From positions 1 through 34,926 of the forward strand of contig JAJQIF010000018.1 of NCBI GenBank assembly GCA_021199355.1: DNA of 34,926 bases, read 5' to 3'. Below are positions 22,757-29,918 of the stretch, in pieces. Source of the stretch: Oscillospiraceae bacterium. Its GTDB lineage: Bacteria; Bacillota; Clostridia; Oscillospirales; Ruminococcaceae. Made by a program: the position numbers and the translations under genes. Each line of letters begins with the position of its first letter. The stretch's first letter is position 1. Below the pieces are notes generated by a model that saw only the letters and a program-made list of their open reading frames with translations, made no database searches and was not told the origin of the DNA.

Positions 22757-23086
22757 ATGAATAAAATACTCAGTTTGCAGGAAATTGCCGATATCGTCAA
22801 GCCGATTGCGGAGAAGTATGGGCTTCGTGCCGTATATCTCTATGGCTCTTATGCCCGTGGTACGGCAGATGAAGAAAGCGATATTGATTTGATAGTGGAC
22901 ACAACAGGGACTTCTATCAAGGGGCTTTTTGCCCTCGGAGCACTCTATTCCGAGCTTTCTGACGCCCTCGGCAAAGAAATCGACCTGATAACCCTTTCAT
23001 CCCTCACCCAAGCTCCGCAAATGCCGAGTGAAATCAGGTTCAGGGATAATGTGCAAAACGAAAAAATCAGATTATATGCCGCCTGA
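22757..23086 (+). CDS. MNT-type nucleotidyltransferase-fold protein, no HEPN partner
   Basis: The 109-residue protein holds the minimal nucleotidyltransferase motif GSYARGTADEESDIDL (30-45), in which Asp42 and Asp44 would bind the metal. Such proteins usually act with a HEPN toxin, as MntA-type antitoxins that add AMP to the partner. Here the gene is followed at once by a terminator and no HEPN-like frame is seen on either side, so it is an orphan or works with a distant partner. A GGAGGTG site is present. It shares the transcript of the CmpB-like gene. Confidence 0.85.
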   Translation: MNKILSLQEIADIVKPIAEKYGLRAVYLYGSYARGTADEESDIDLIVDTTGTSIKGLFALGALYSELSDALGKEIDLITLSSLTQAPQMPSEIRFRDNVQNEKIRLYAA

Positions 23087-23099
23087 AAAGGCGGTTTTT
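23079..23099 (+). terminator. Terminator overlapping the nucleotidyltransferase stop codon
   Basis: CCGCCT (23079-23084) and AGGCGG (23089-23094) enclose a GAAA loop and are followed by five T. The TGA stop lies inside the stem-loop. Confidence 0.9.
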
Positions 23100-23107
23100 C
23101 TTTACAA

Positions 23108-23143
23108 AAAACTCCCCTATCCAAAGTCGGACAGAGGAGTTTT
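23108..23143 (-). terminator. Terminator of the TM2 protein gene
   Basis: AAAACTCC (23108-23115) and GGAGTTTT (23136-23143) pair, with further partial pairing inside. The hairpin is followed on the minus strand by T residues, 15 bases after the stop. Confidence 0.8.
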
Positions 23144-23158
23144 GAACGTGAGTGTGAA

Positions 23159-23668
23159 TTAACCTACTTTTACCTTAACATAATAAGGATTCGGTTTGAG
23201 GAGAATCAGAATAAAATCAACGATAACGCCGATTCCAAAAAGTCCCATTGTACAGAGATAGAGAATTCCCGTGCCAATCTTGCCTTCGTAGAATCTGTGA
23301 CCACCAAGCCAGCCCAGGAATATGCAAAGTACAAGCGCAACCCACTTATTCTTAGGCTTGCCCCTGAATGTCGCAACGCCGGAAACAGCCGCATTGACAT
23401 TTGCATTCACGTTGGTGTTAGTATTTGTATTTGAATTGTCGTTGGTGTTATTGATGACAATCTGCGGTTGAGAACCGCCGGTTTGAGCTATTGCCTCAAC
23501 CTGCCTGCCACAATGAGTACAGATTACAGCGTCTTCGGGGATCTTAGCTCCGCAGTGCTTGCAAAACTTCATTTTTGTATCGTTTGCCGGTTGGGTTTCC
23601 TGTGTGGTTGTCTGAGATGTAACAGTTTCGTCATTTACAGAGACTGTTTCGTTGACATTATTGTCCAT
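23159..23668 (-). CDS. Zinc-ribbon TM2-domain protein
   Basis: The 169-residue protein has a Thr/Asn-rich start, a zinc ribbon with Cys36-Cys39-Cys50-Cys53 (FCKHCGAKIPEDAVICTHCG) and an Asn/Thr-rich linker (about 68-95). A C-terminal TM2 domain follows: two membrane helices with GWLGGHRFYEGKIGTGILY between and LCTMGLFGIGVIVDFI in the second. TM2 domain proteins are widespread; the function is not settled. The ribosome site is GGAGGG. A TATAAT on the minus strand (23713-23718) may be its -10, but the -35 spacing is poor. Confidence 0.88.
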   Translation of the reverse strand: MDNNVNETVSVNDETVTSQTTTQETQPANDTKMKFCKHCGAKIPEDAVICTHCGRQVEAIAQTGGSQPQIVINNTNDNSNTNTNTNVNANVNAAVSGVATFRGKPKNKWVALVLCIFLGWLGGHRFYEGKIGTGILYLCTMGLFGIGVIVDFILILLKPNPYYVKVKVG

Positions 23669-23733
23669 ATCAATCCCTCCATAGTAGTGTCGTTTACGAC
23701 TATTTCACCCACATTATAACACAAGTTCCCCCC

Positions 23734-23817
23734 GCGCAAGATATTTGCATTCCAAATTCTCGAGAAATCTCAATAATATTTTTGTTGAAAATGCACATAT
23801 GGCATAATATCTTGCGC
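23734..23817. repeat. 12-bp inverted repeat upstream of the copper operon
   Basis: GCGCAAGATATT (23734-23745) is the exact reverse complement of 23806-23817. The 60-base interval is A/T-rich and contains a 10-bp palindrome (23757-23766). It lies between the divergent TM2 gene and csoR, outside the CsoR operators. Apart from this and the two promoter regions, 23669-23856 shows nothing else. Confidence 0.55.
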
Positions 23818-23856
23818 TAAAAATCTTGGTTCTACCACATAAAAGCAAAATACCCC

Positions 23857-23885
23857 TTGACAAATACCCCGGGAGGGTATATAAT
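23857..23885 (+). promoter_or_regulatory. Promoter of csoR-copA
   Basis: Perfect TTGACA (23857-23862) and perfect TATAAT (23880-23885) with a 17-bp spacer. The first CsoR operator fills the spacer, so repression would block polymerase. Confidence 0.95.
23864..23880. promoter_or_regulatory. CsoR operator 1
   Basis: ATACCCCGGGAGGGTAT is a 17-bp pseudo-palindrome of the TACCC..GGGTA type known for CsoR-family sites, and it lies between the -35 and -10 boxes. Confidence 0.85.
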
Positions 23886-23901
23886 ACTCATAGATAGAGA
23901 G

Positions 23902-23918
23902 ATACCCTCCGGGGGTAT
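23902..23918. promoter_or_regulatory. CsoR operator 2
   Basis: ATACCCTCCGGGGGTAT is the reverse complement of operator 1 except for one base. It lies 38 bases further on, downstream of the transcription start, in the leader of csoR. Confidence 0.85.
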
Positions 23919-23933
23919 TTTTGAGGTGATATT

Positions 23934-24233
23934 ATGAGTAAGAATTGCTGTTGCGGGAAAACTACTGAACGCTCCGACGAGGAATATAAGAAGCTTATGA
24001 ACCGCTTAAACCGGATTGAGGGGCAGATTCGGGGGCTCAAGAGGATGCTCGAGGAGTCGGCTTACTGCCCGGACATCCTGACCCAGTCGGCGGCGGTTTC
24101 CTCCGCCATCAACTCTTTTAACAAAGAGCTCCTGTCGAGCCACATCCGCCATTGCGTCGCCCGGGACATTCGGAACGGCGACGACGAGACGATTGAGGAG
24201 CTTGTTAAGACGATGCAGAAACTGATGAAATAA
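23934..24233 (+). CDS. csoR: Copper-sensing repressor CsoR
   Basis: CsoR binds its operator in the apo form and lets go when Cu(I) binds. The 99-residue protein has the CsoR fold ([19 protein letters not shown]) and the copper ligands Cys45, His70 and Cys74 at exactly the positions of B. subtilis CsoR. An additional Cys-rich N-terminus (NCCCGK) is present, often seen in clostridial members. A GAGGTGAT site lies 7 bases before the ATG. Two operators in its own promoter region show direct autoregulation, with copA next in the operon after 10 bases. Confidence 0.96.
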   Translation: MSKNCCCGKTTERSDEEYKKLMNRLNRIEGQIRGLKRMLEESAYCPDILTQSAAVSSAINSFNKELLSSHIRHCVARDIRNGDDETIEELVKTMQKLMK

Positions 24234-24243
24234 GGAGATTTAT

Positions 24244-26763
24244 ATGGAACAATATAACGTTACCGGCATGAGCTGTGCGGCTTGCAGTGCGCGGGTCGAG
24301 AAAGCCGTGTCGAAGGTAGAGGGGGTCACGTCCTGCTCGGTGAGCCTCTTAACTAACTCCATGGGAGTTGAGGGGACGGCTTCGCCCCAGAGCATTATCT
24401 CGGCTGTAGAAGATGCCGGCTATGGTGCTTCTCTCAAGGGTGCTGAGAAGGCGGCTTCGTCGAGCGTTGACGATGTCGACTCCCTCAAAGACACCGAAAC
24501 GCCGAAATTAAAAAGAAGACTGATTGCGTCGCTCGGATTCTCAGTGGTGCTCTTGTACTTTTCGATGGGGCACATGATGTTCGGATTCCCGCTACCGGGA
24601 TTCTTCTCGGATAATCATGTCGCAATGGGGCTCGTGCAGATGCTTCTCACCATCGCAGTGATGGTCATCAATCAGAAATTCTTCATAAGCGGCTTCAAAG
24701 GGCTCATCCACCGTGCTCCGAATATGGACACCCTCGTCGCGCTCGGTTCATCGGCGGCGTTCGTCTATTCGACCTATGCACTCTTCATGATGACCGACGC
24801 CCAGCTCAAGGGCGACATGGAAGCAGTCATGGCGTATATGAACGACTTCTACTTCGAGTCGGCGGCGATGATTCTGACGCTCATAACCGTCGGAAAGATG
24901 CTCGAAGCCCGCTCGAAGGGCAAGACAACCGACGCGCTCAAGGGGCTTATGAAGCTCGCGCCGAAGACGGCTACTATTTTAAAAGACGGCGTTGAGACCG
25001 AGGTCGCAATCTCCAAAGTCAACGTTGGTGATATATTTGTTGTAAGACCCGGCGAGAGCATCCCCGTGGACGGAGTTATCGTTGAGGGCTCGAGCGCAGT
25101 GAACGAGTCGGCGCTGACGGGCGAAAGCATCCCTGTCGACAAGGAGACCGGCGACGGCGTTTCCGCCGCAACCATCAATCAGTCGGGCTTCATCAAGTGC
25201 CGGGCGACAAGAGTCGGCGAGGACACGACCCTTTCGCAGATTATAAAAATGGTCAGCGATGCCGCCGCAACAAAGGCGCCTATCGCCAAAATCGCAGATA
25301 AAGTTTCGGGAATCTTCGTCCCGGCAGTCATCACGATTGCGGTTATCACTATAATAGTATGGCTCCTCGTGGGGCAGACGTTCAGCTATGCGCTTGCAAG
25401 AGGCATCTCGGTGCTCGTAATCAGTTGCCCCTGTGCCTTGGGACTGGCGACGCCGGTTGCAATCATGGTCGGAAACGGAGTGGGCGCGAAGAACGGAATA
25501 CTCTTCAAAACTGCTGAGTCGCTCGAGCAGACCGGCAAGACCGAAACGGTCGTCCTCGACAAGACGGGAACCATCACTGCGGGAATGCCGGTTGTTACGG
25601 ATATAATCCCCTGCGACGGCATAACCGAAAGCGAGCTTATAGAGCTTGCGCTGTCGCTCGAAAAAGGCAGTGAGCACCCACTCGCAAAGGCGATTTTAAG
25701 CTACGGCGAGGAAAATAATATCGAAAGCTCCGACGTTGCGGACTTCCGAGCCCTCCCCGGGAACGGCTTGACGGCTACATTGAACGGCGAGACCCTCTAT
25801 GGCGGAAGCTTCTCGTTTATCGGAACGGTTGCAGAGCTTCCGGATAGCACAGAAGCGACATTCAATAAGCTTGCGAGCGAGGGCAAGACTCCCCTGTTCT
25901 TCTCCCGTGGCGGCAAGCTTATGGGTATAATTGCCGTTGCGGATGTCATCAAGTCCGACAGTGCGGAGGCTATCTCAGAGCTCAAGGGCATGGGAATCCG
26001 GGTTGTCATGCTCACCGGCGATAACGAGAGAACCGCCAACGCCATCGGCTCTCAAGCGGGAGTGGACGAGGTCATTGCAGGGGTTCTCCCCGACGGCAAG
26101 GAAAGCGTTATCAGGCGGCTCAAGGAATCGGGCAAGGTCGCCATGGTCGGCGACGGAATCAACGACGCTCCGGCTCTTACACGAGCCGACATCGGAATCG
26201 CAATCGGCGCAGGTGCGGACGTTGCCGTGGATGCGGCGGATGTCGTCCTCATGAAGAGCAGTCTTATGGACGTCCCGGCGGCAATCAGGCTCAGTCGGTC
26301 GACGCTTCGGAACATCCACGAAAATCTCTTTTGGGCGTTCTTCTATAATGCAATCGGGATTCCCCTTGCGGCGGGAGTTTATATAAACCTCTTCGGCTGG
26401 GAGCTGAACCCGATGTTTGCGGCGGCGGCGATGAGCCTTTCGAGCTTCTGTGTCGTATCAAACGCCCTCAGGCTCAACTTCGCCGACATAAGAACAAGTA
26501 GGCACGACAAACCAAGGCATAAAAAGTCACAAAGAAAGAAGGTGAAAGATATGACAGTTACAATGAAAATCGAAGGCATGATGTGCGGGCACTGCGAGGC
26601 AAGAGTCAAGAAGACCCTTGAAGCAATCCCGGGCGTTTCATCTGCTGAGGTCAGCCACACAGCAGGAACCGCGGTTGTTACCCTCAACGCTCCCGTCGAG
26701 GACAGCGTTCTGAAGAAGGCTGTTGAGGAGCAGGATTATAAGGTAGTTGAGATTACGAAATAA
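24244..26763 (+). CDS. copA: Copper-exporting P1B ATPase with C-terminal CopZ-like domain
   Basis: CopA pumps Cu(I) out using ATP. The 839-residue protein has an N-terminal metal-binding domain with GMSCAACS, membrane segments with the Cu-specific CPC motif (Cys395-Pro-Cys397), the phosphorylated Asp439 in DKTGTIT, the SEHPLAKA nucleotide motif and [10 protein letters not shown]. After the last membrane helices comes a basic linker ([11 protein letters not shown]) and a second HMA domain with [12 protein letters not shown]. The linker holds AGAAGGTGA six bases before an in-frame ATG at 26551, so the C-terminal domain may also be made as free CopZ. The ribosome site is AAGGAG. Terminator-like repeat follows. 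Confidence 0.95.
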   Translation: MEQYNVTGMSCAACSARVEKAVSKVEGVTSCSVSLLTNSMGVEGTASPQSIISAVEDAGYGASLKGAEKAASSSVDDVDSLKDTETPKLKRRLIASLGFSVVLLYFSMGHMMFGFPLPGFFSDNHVAMGLVQMLLTIAVMVINQKFFISGFKGLIHRAPNMDTLVALGSSAAFVYSTYALFMMTDAQLKGDMEAVMAYMNDFYFESAAMILTLITVGKMLEARSKGKTTDALKGLMKLAPKTATILKDGVETEVAISKVNVGDIFVVRPGESIPVDGVIVEGSSAVNESALTGESIPVDKETGDGVSAATINQSGFIKCRATRVGEDTTLSQIIKMVSDAAATKAPIAKIADKVSGIFVPAVITIAVITIIVWLLVGQTFSYALARGISVLVISCPCALGLATPVAIMVGNGVGAKNGILFKTAESLEQTGKTETVVLDKTGTITAGMPVVTDIIPCDGITESELIELALSLEKGSEHPLAKAILSYGEENNIESSDVADFRALPGNGLTATLNGETLYGGSFSFIGTVAELPDSTEATFNKLASEGKTPLFFSRGGKLMGIIAVADVIKSDSAEAISELKGMGIRVVMLTGDNERTANAIGSQAGVDEVIAGVLPDGKESVIRRLKESGKVAMVGDGINDAPALTRADIGIAIGAGADVAVDAADVVLMKSSLMDVPAAIRLSRSTLRNIHENLFWAFFYNAIGIPLAAGVYINLFGWELNPMFAAAAMSLSSFCVVSNALRLNFADIRTSRHDKPRHKKSQRKKVKDMTVTMKIEGMMCGHCEARVKKTLEAIPGVSSAEVSHTAGTAVVTLNAPVEDSVLKKAVEEQDYKVVEITK
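26551..26763 (+). CDS. Possible internal-start CopZ copper chaperone (within copA)
   Basis: In frame with copA, an ATG at 26551 is preceded by AAGGTGA at a good distance. The product would be 70 residues with [20 protein letters not shown] and a complete ferredoxin-like HMA domain, the exact size of a stand-alone CopZ. Whether it is really made from an internal start, or only exists as part of CopA, cannot be seen from sequence. Confidence 0.4.
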   Translation: MTVTMKIEGMMCGHCEARVKKTLEAIPGVSSAEVSHTAGTAVVTLNAPVEDSVLKKAVEEQDYKVVEITK

Positions 26764-26818
26764 CCCCTCCACCATGCTTCGCATGGTCCCCCTCCCCCTT
26801 TCAGGGGAGGCTTTTTTT
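26764..26818 (+). repeat. Dispersed intergenic repeat acting as terminator, copy 2
   Basis: Directly after the copA stop come CCCCTCCACC and a hairpin ACCATGC/GCATGGT (26771-26787). A second hairpin CCTCCCC/GGGGAGG (26791-26810) follows with seven T, a strong Rho-independent terminator. It shares its frame with 9659-9736 and 27648-27699. Confidence 0.85.
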
Positions 26819-26829
26819 GCGCTAACTTA

Positions 26830-26858
26830 TTGACATTTCACCCGAATAAAACTATACT
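26830..26858 (+). promoter_or_regulatory. Promoter of the esterase/ATP-grasp cluster
   Basis: Perfect TTGACA (26830-26835) and TATACT (26853-26858) with a 17-bp spacer, 36 bases before the first esterase start. Confidence 0.85.
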
Positions 26859-26894
26859 ATTATAAGCAACAAAATTCTCAAAGGGGTCTTATTT

Positions 26895-27647
26895 ATGGTG
26901 AAAATCTGGGACGTAGTCATCCCCGAGCTTTCGGGGGACAAGACGAGAAGGGTTTATCTTTATCTGCCGGATTATTACGACGAGGACGACCGGCGGTATC
27001 CCGTCATGTACATGTTTGACGGGCACAACGTCTTCTTCGACAGCGACGCTACATACGGCAAGTCGTGGGGCATGAACAGCTATATGAGCTGGACGAAAAC
27101 GCCGCTTATAATTGTGGCGGTAGAGTGCAACCACGAGGGAAACTCACGGCTTTCGGAGTATTCCCCTCTCGACTTCGAGAACTCGACCCTCGGAAAAATC
27201 GAGGGCAAGGGAAAAATCTATATGGACTGGCTCGTCTGGACACTGAAGCCTCAGATTGGCCGGGACTACCGCACTATCCCCGACAGGGAGCACACCATCA
27301 TCTGCGGCTCGTCGATGGGCGGGCTGATGTCGCTCTATGCGGCGGTGTGCTACAACAAAATCTTTCAGCGTGCGGCGTGTCTGTCGCCAAGCCTCTGGAT
27401 TGACCCCGAAAAGGTCATGGATATGATAGCCACCTCACGCATCCGCAACGACACATGCATTTACATGGACTACGGAAGCAAGGAGATCTTCAACCACGAT
27501 GACTCTCCCGAAGCCCTGATTTCCGTTTCGCACATGCTTCTGACGAAGAGAGTTAATCTGACGTTTCGAATCGTCCCCGGAGGGACGCACAGCGAAGCAA
27601 GCTGGGAACAGCAAATTCCGATATTTATGGAGTGTTTAGGGTTGTAA
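26895..27647 (+). CDS. Esterase-family protein (esterase D/enterochelin esterase-like)
   Basis: The 250-residue protein has an alpha/beta hydrolase fold of the putative-esterase family (PF00756 type). YPVMYMFDGHNVFF is near the start, the nucleophile Ser is in CGSSMGGLMS, the acid is in DYGSKE and the histidine in GGTHSEASWEQQ. No signal peptide is seen, so it should be cytosolic. The family cleaves acyl, feruloyl or siderophore esters; the substrate here is unknown. A AAAGGGGT site precedes the ATG at 26895. The gene leads a cluster with a second esterase and an ATP-grasp ligase. Confidence 0.87.
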   Translation: MVKIWDVVIPELSGDKTRRVYLYLPDYYDEDDRRYPVMYMFDGHNVFFDSDATYGKSWGMNSYMSWTKTPLIIVAVECNHEGNSRLSEYSPLDFENSTLGKIEGKGKIYMDWLVWTLKPQIGRDYRTIPDREHTIICGSSMGGLMSLYAAVCYNKIFQRAACLSPSLWIDPEKVMDMIATSRIRNDTCIYMDYGSKEIFNHDDSPEALISVSHMLLTKRVNLTFRIVPGGTHSEASWEQQIPIFMECLGL

Positions 27648-27699
27648 ACCCCTCCACCACCGCCTTCGGCGGCGGTTCCCCTCCCCTTTCAGGGGAGGC
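27648..27699 (+). repeat. Dispersed intergenic repeat, copy 3
   Basis: It repeats the pattern CCCCTCCACC, a GC-rich hairpin (CCGCC TTC GGCGG region) and CCTCCCCT/AGGGGAGG (27680-27698), but the T-run is replaced by CTATAAC. It would therefore be a poor terminator, allowing transcription to continue into the second esterase. Confidence 0.75.
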
Positions 27700-27732
27700 T
27701 ATAACTACACCATCAAAGGGAGATATTAGCGA

Positions 27733-28481
27733 ATGAATATTGAATACCATAAACATTACAGCAGCTATCTCATGAGAGATATGGAATTTAAAGTCTATGG
27801 GCATGCGGGAAAGCCGGTTATATTTATCCCCTGTCAGGGCGGTCGGTTTTTCGACTTCGAGAACTTCGGTATGATTGATTACTGGGCGAAGTGGATTGAC
27901 GAGGGGCGTGTGACCGTCTATTCGGTCGATGTCGTCGACAACGAGACCTATGCCGCCGACGGCGACCCACGAGGCAGAATCGAGTGGCACGAGCACTGGT
28001 ACAACTACATGATAGAAGAGCTCGTCCCGACCGTCAAGCACCTGAGCGGACTCAAAAACGGCTATGATCAGCCTATCATGACTTTCGGATGCTCGATGGG
28101 AGCGATGCATGCGGCGAACCTCTTCTTCCGCCGTCCGACATCTTCGACACCGTTTTCGCCATCTCCGGGCTCTACGACTCAAAGCTCTTCTTCGGCGACT
28201 ATATGGACGACATTCTCTATCGCAACTCGCCGGTCAACTATCTTTCGGACATGCCGTCCGATCATCCGTATATAAAGATGTACAACGAGCGCAAGATTCT
28301 CATCGTTGTCGGACAGGGAGCATGGGAAGGACCGCTTCTTGACAGCACCCGTTGGCTCGACGACGTCATGAGAAGAAAAGGCATCAACGGCAGAGTCGAA
28401 TACTGGGGCTACGACGTGGCGCACGACTGGTGCTGGTGGTATAAGATGGTGGAGACTTATGTTCCACAGCTACTTGGCTAA
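27733..28481 (+). pseudogene. Second esterase gene, split by a one-base frameshift
   Basis: Read in frame from 27733 the protein begins MNIEYHKHYSSYLMRDMEFK and has the nucleophile motif FGCSMGAMHAANLF. After FFRRP the frame becomes nonsense and the esterase sequence continues one frame over (DIFDTVFAISGLYDSKLFFG to the C-terminal VAHDWCWWYKM, ending 28481). One missing base near 28136 explains it: the codon for Asp in RPDIFDT has lost a G. With the base restored the product is about 249 residues, the same length as the upstream esterase. It may be a sequencing error, a real inactivation or slippage in a C/G-rich stretch. The ribosome site is AAAGGGAG. Confidence 0.85.
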
Positions 28482-28519
28482 AGCCAAGTAGCTGCTGAAG
28501 TTCGCCGTTGGCGAACTTC
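28467..28519 (+). repeat. Tandem perfect hairpins over the second esterase stop codon
   Basis: The first hairpin has a perfect 13-bp stem (28467-28479 with 28482-28494) and a 2-base loop, and contains the TAA stop. The second has a perfect 9-bp stem (28497-28505 with 28511-28519) and 5-base loop. Neither is followed by a T-run, so they look more like repeats or mRNA-protecting structures than terminators. Confidence 0.8.
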
Positions 28520-28559
28520 AAACCCTCATTTATATAGAATCGAAAGGATATGACTTATA

Positions 28560-29756
28560 ATGCAAAACTTTGTCTTTATTTCTCCGAACTTTCCGGTGAC
28601 ATACTGGAAGTTCTGCGCGGAGCTCAAGAATAACGGGCTTCGGGTCCTGGGAATCGGCGACTGTCCTTATGAGGAGCTCGACCAGCATTTAAGAGAGAGC
28701 CTCGACGAATACTACAAGGTCTCGACGCTCGAAAACTATGACGAGGTGTTCAAGGCGGTTGCCTTCTTCACCTATAAGTACGGCAAGATCGACTGGCTCG
28801 AATCGAATAACGAATACTGGCTCGAGAGGGACGCTCACCTTCGTACAGAATTCAACATCACCTCCGGCTTTAAAGACGAGGACATCTCACACGTCAAGTA
28901 CAAGTCGCTCATGAAGGAGTACTACAAGAAGGCGGGTGTCCCGACGGCGAGATATCACGTTATCTCGGGCATCGACGACGCAAGGGAGTTCATCGACACG
29001 GTCGGATATCCCGTTATCGTCAAGCCGGACAACGGCGTCGGCGCAAGTCACACATACAGGCTCAGCAGTGACGACGAACTTGAGTTCTTCTTCGAGCACA
29101 AGGACGACGAAGTCTATATCATGGAGGAGTTCGTCAACGGCTACGTCAGAACCTACGACGCCATCATCGACCAGAACGGCGAGCCGATTTTCGAATCGGG
29201 CAATATCACTCCCGATTCGCTCATGGACGTCGTCAACGAGGCGAGAAACACCATCTACTACATCGTCCCTCAGCTCCCCGACAACCTCATCGACATCGGC
29301 AGACGCACCGTCAAGGCTTTCGGAGTCAAGGCAAGGTTTATCCACCTTGAGTACTTTGTATTAAACGCAGATCAAGAAGGCTTGGGCAAGAAGGGCGACA
29401 TCGTCGGACTCGAGGTCAACATGCGTCCCTCCGGCGGCTACACCCCTGACATGTATGACTATGCCTATGAAACCGACGTCTATAAGCTCTGGGCGGATAT
29501 GATAGCCTTCAACAAGCCGTCCTCCGACCCCTATAGGGTCCGCAAATTCTGCGCTTTCTGCGGCAGACGTGACGGCATGGAGTTCAACCTGAACCACGAG
29601 GCAATCATGGCGAAGTACGGTCCGAATATGAGAATGTGGGGAAGAATCCCCGACGCCCTCGCCGACGCAATGTCCAACCAGATGTACACCGCCGTTTTCG
29701 ACACCGAGGAGGAGATGAACCGCTTCTTCTCCGACCTGCTGACGCTCAAGGAATAA
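28560..29756 (+). CDS. ATP-grasp domain ligase
   Basis: The 398-residue protein has the ATP-grasp fold. The N-terminal pre-ATP-grasp part is about 1-110. Then come the central ATP-binding motifs VGYPVIVKPDNGVGASHTYRL (153-173, with the binding lysine) and YIMEEFVNGYVRTYDAI, and the metal-binding end VGLEVNMRPSGGYTPDM. Such enzymes join a carboxylate to an amine, thiol or similar group via an acyl-phosphate. It resembles free-standing ATP-grasp proteins beside hydrolases, not biotin carboxylase or D-Ala ligase. The acceptor is unknown. GAAAGGATA lies about 11 bases before the ATG. A strong terminator follows, so it closes the cluster. Confidence 0.85.
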   Translation: MQNFVFISPNFPVTYWKFCAELKNNGLRVLGIGDCPYEELDQHLRESLDEYYKVSTLENYDEVFKAVAFFTYKYGKIDWLESNNEYWLERDAHLRTEFNITSGFKDEDISHVKYKSLMKEYYKKAGVPTARYHVISGIDDAREFIDTVGYPVIVKPDNGVGASHTYRLSSDDELEFFFEHKDDEVYIMEEFVNGYVRTYDAIIDQNGEPIFESGNITPDSLMDVVNEARNTIYYIVPQLPDNLIDIGRRTVKAFGVKARFIHLEYFVLNADQEGLGKKGDIVGLEVNMRPSGGYTPDMYDYAYETDVYKLWADMIAFNKPSSDPYRVRKFCAFCGRRDGMEFNLNHEAIMAKYGPNMRMWGRIPDALADAMSNQMYTAVFDTEEEMNRFFSDLLTLKE

Positions 29757-29769
29757 CATCCCAAACAGT

Positions 29770-29797
29770 AAAGCCCGATTAATTTCGGGCTTTTTTT
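29770..29797 (+). terminator. Terminator of the ATP-grasp gene
   Basis: AAAGCCCGA (29770-29778) and TCGGGCTTT (29785-29793) form a perfect stem and run into a total of seven T, 13 bases after the stop codon. Confidence 0.92.
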
Positions 29798-29846
29798 ATT
29801 GAGCTGTTACCCCCCCACAAAATCTGATAATTTTTGTCAAAATAGC

Positions 29847-29875
29847 TTGACAAAACGGGGAAAGTATGATATAGT
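29847..29875 (+). promoter_or_regulatory. Promoter of the permease array
   Basis: Perfect TTGACA (29847-29852) and TATAGT (29870-29875) with a 17-bp spacer, about 45 bases before the first permease start. Confidence 0.8.
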
Positions 29876-29918
29876 GTTATTATATTTTAATTGATTGCAT
29901 GTGAAAGGAGACGTAATT

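Noticed and set aside
24979..25677. Minus-strand open frame of 232 codons inside copA
   Set aside because: It is antisense to the P-type ATPase core; the composition is typical of a shadow.
27648..27699. Functional Rho-independent terminator between the two esterases
   Set aside because: The stem is present but the T-run is missing, so efficient termination is not expected; it is listed as a repeat.
28121..28150. Programmed ribosomal frameshift in the second esterase
   Set aside because: No slippery heptamer with a downstream stimulatory structure was seen; a one-base loss explains the data more simply.
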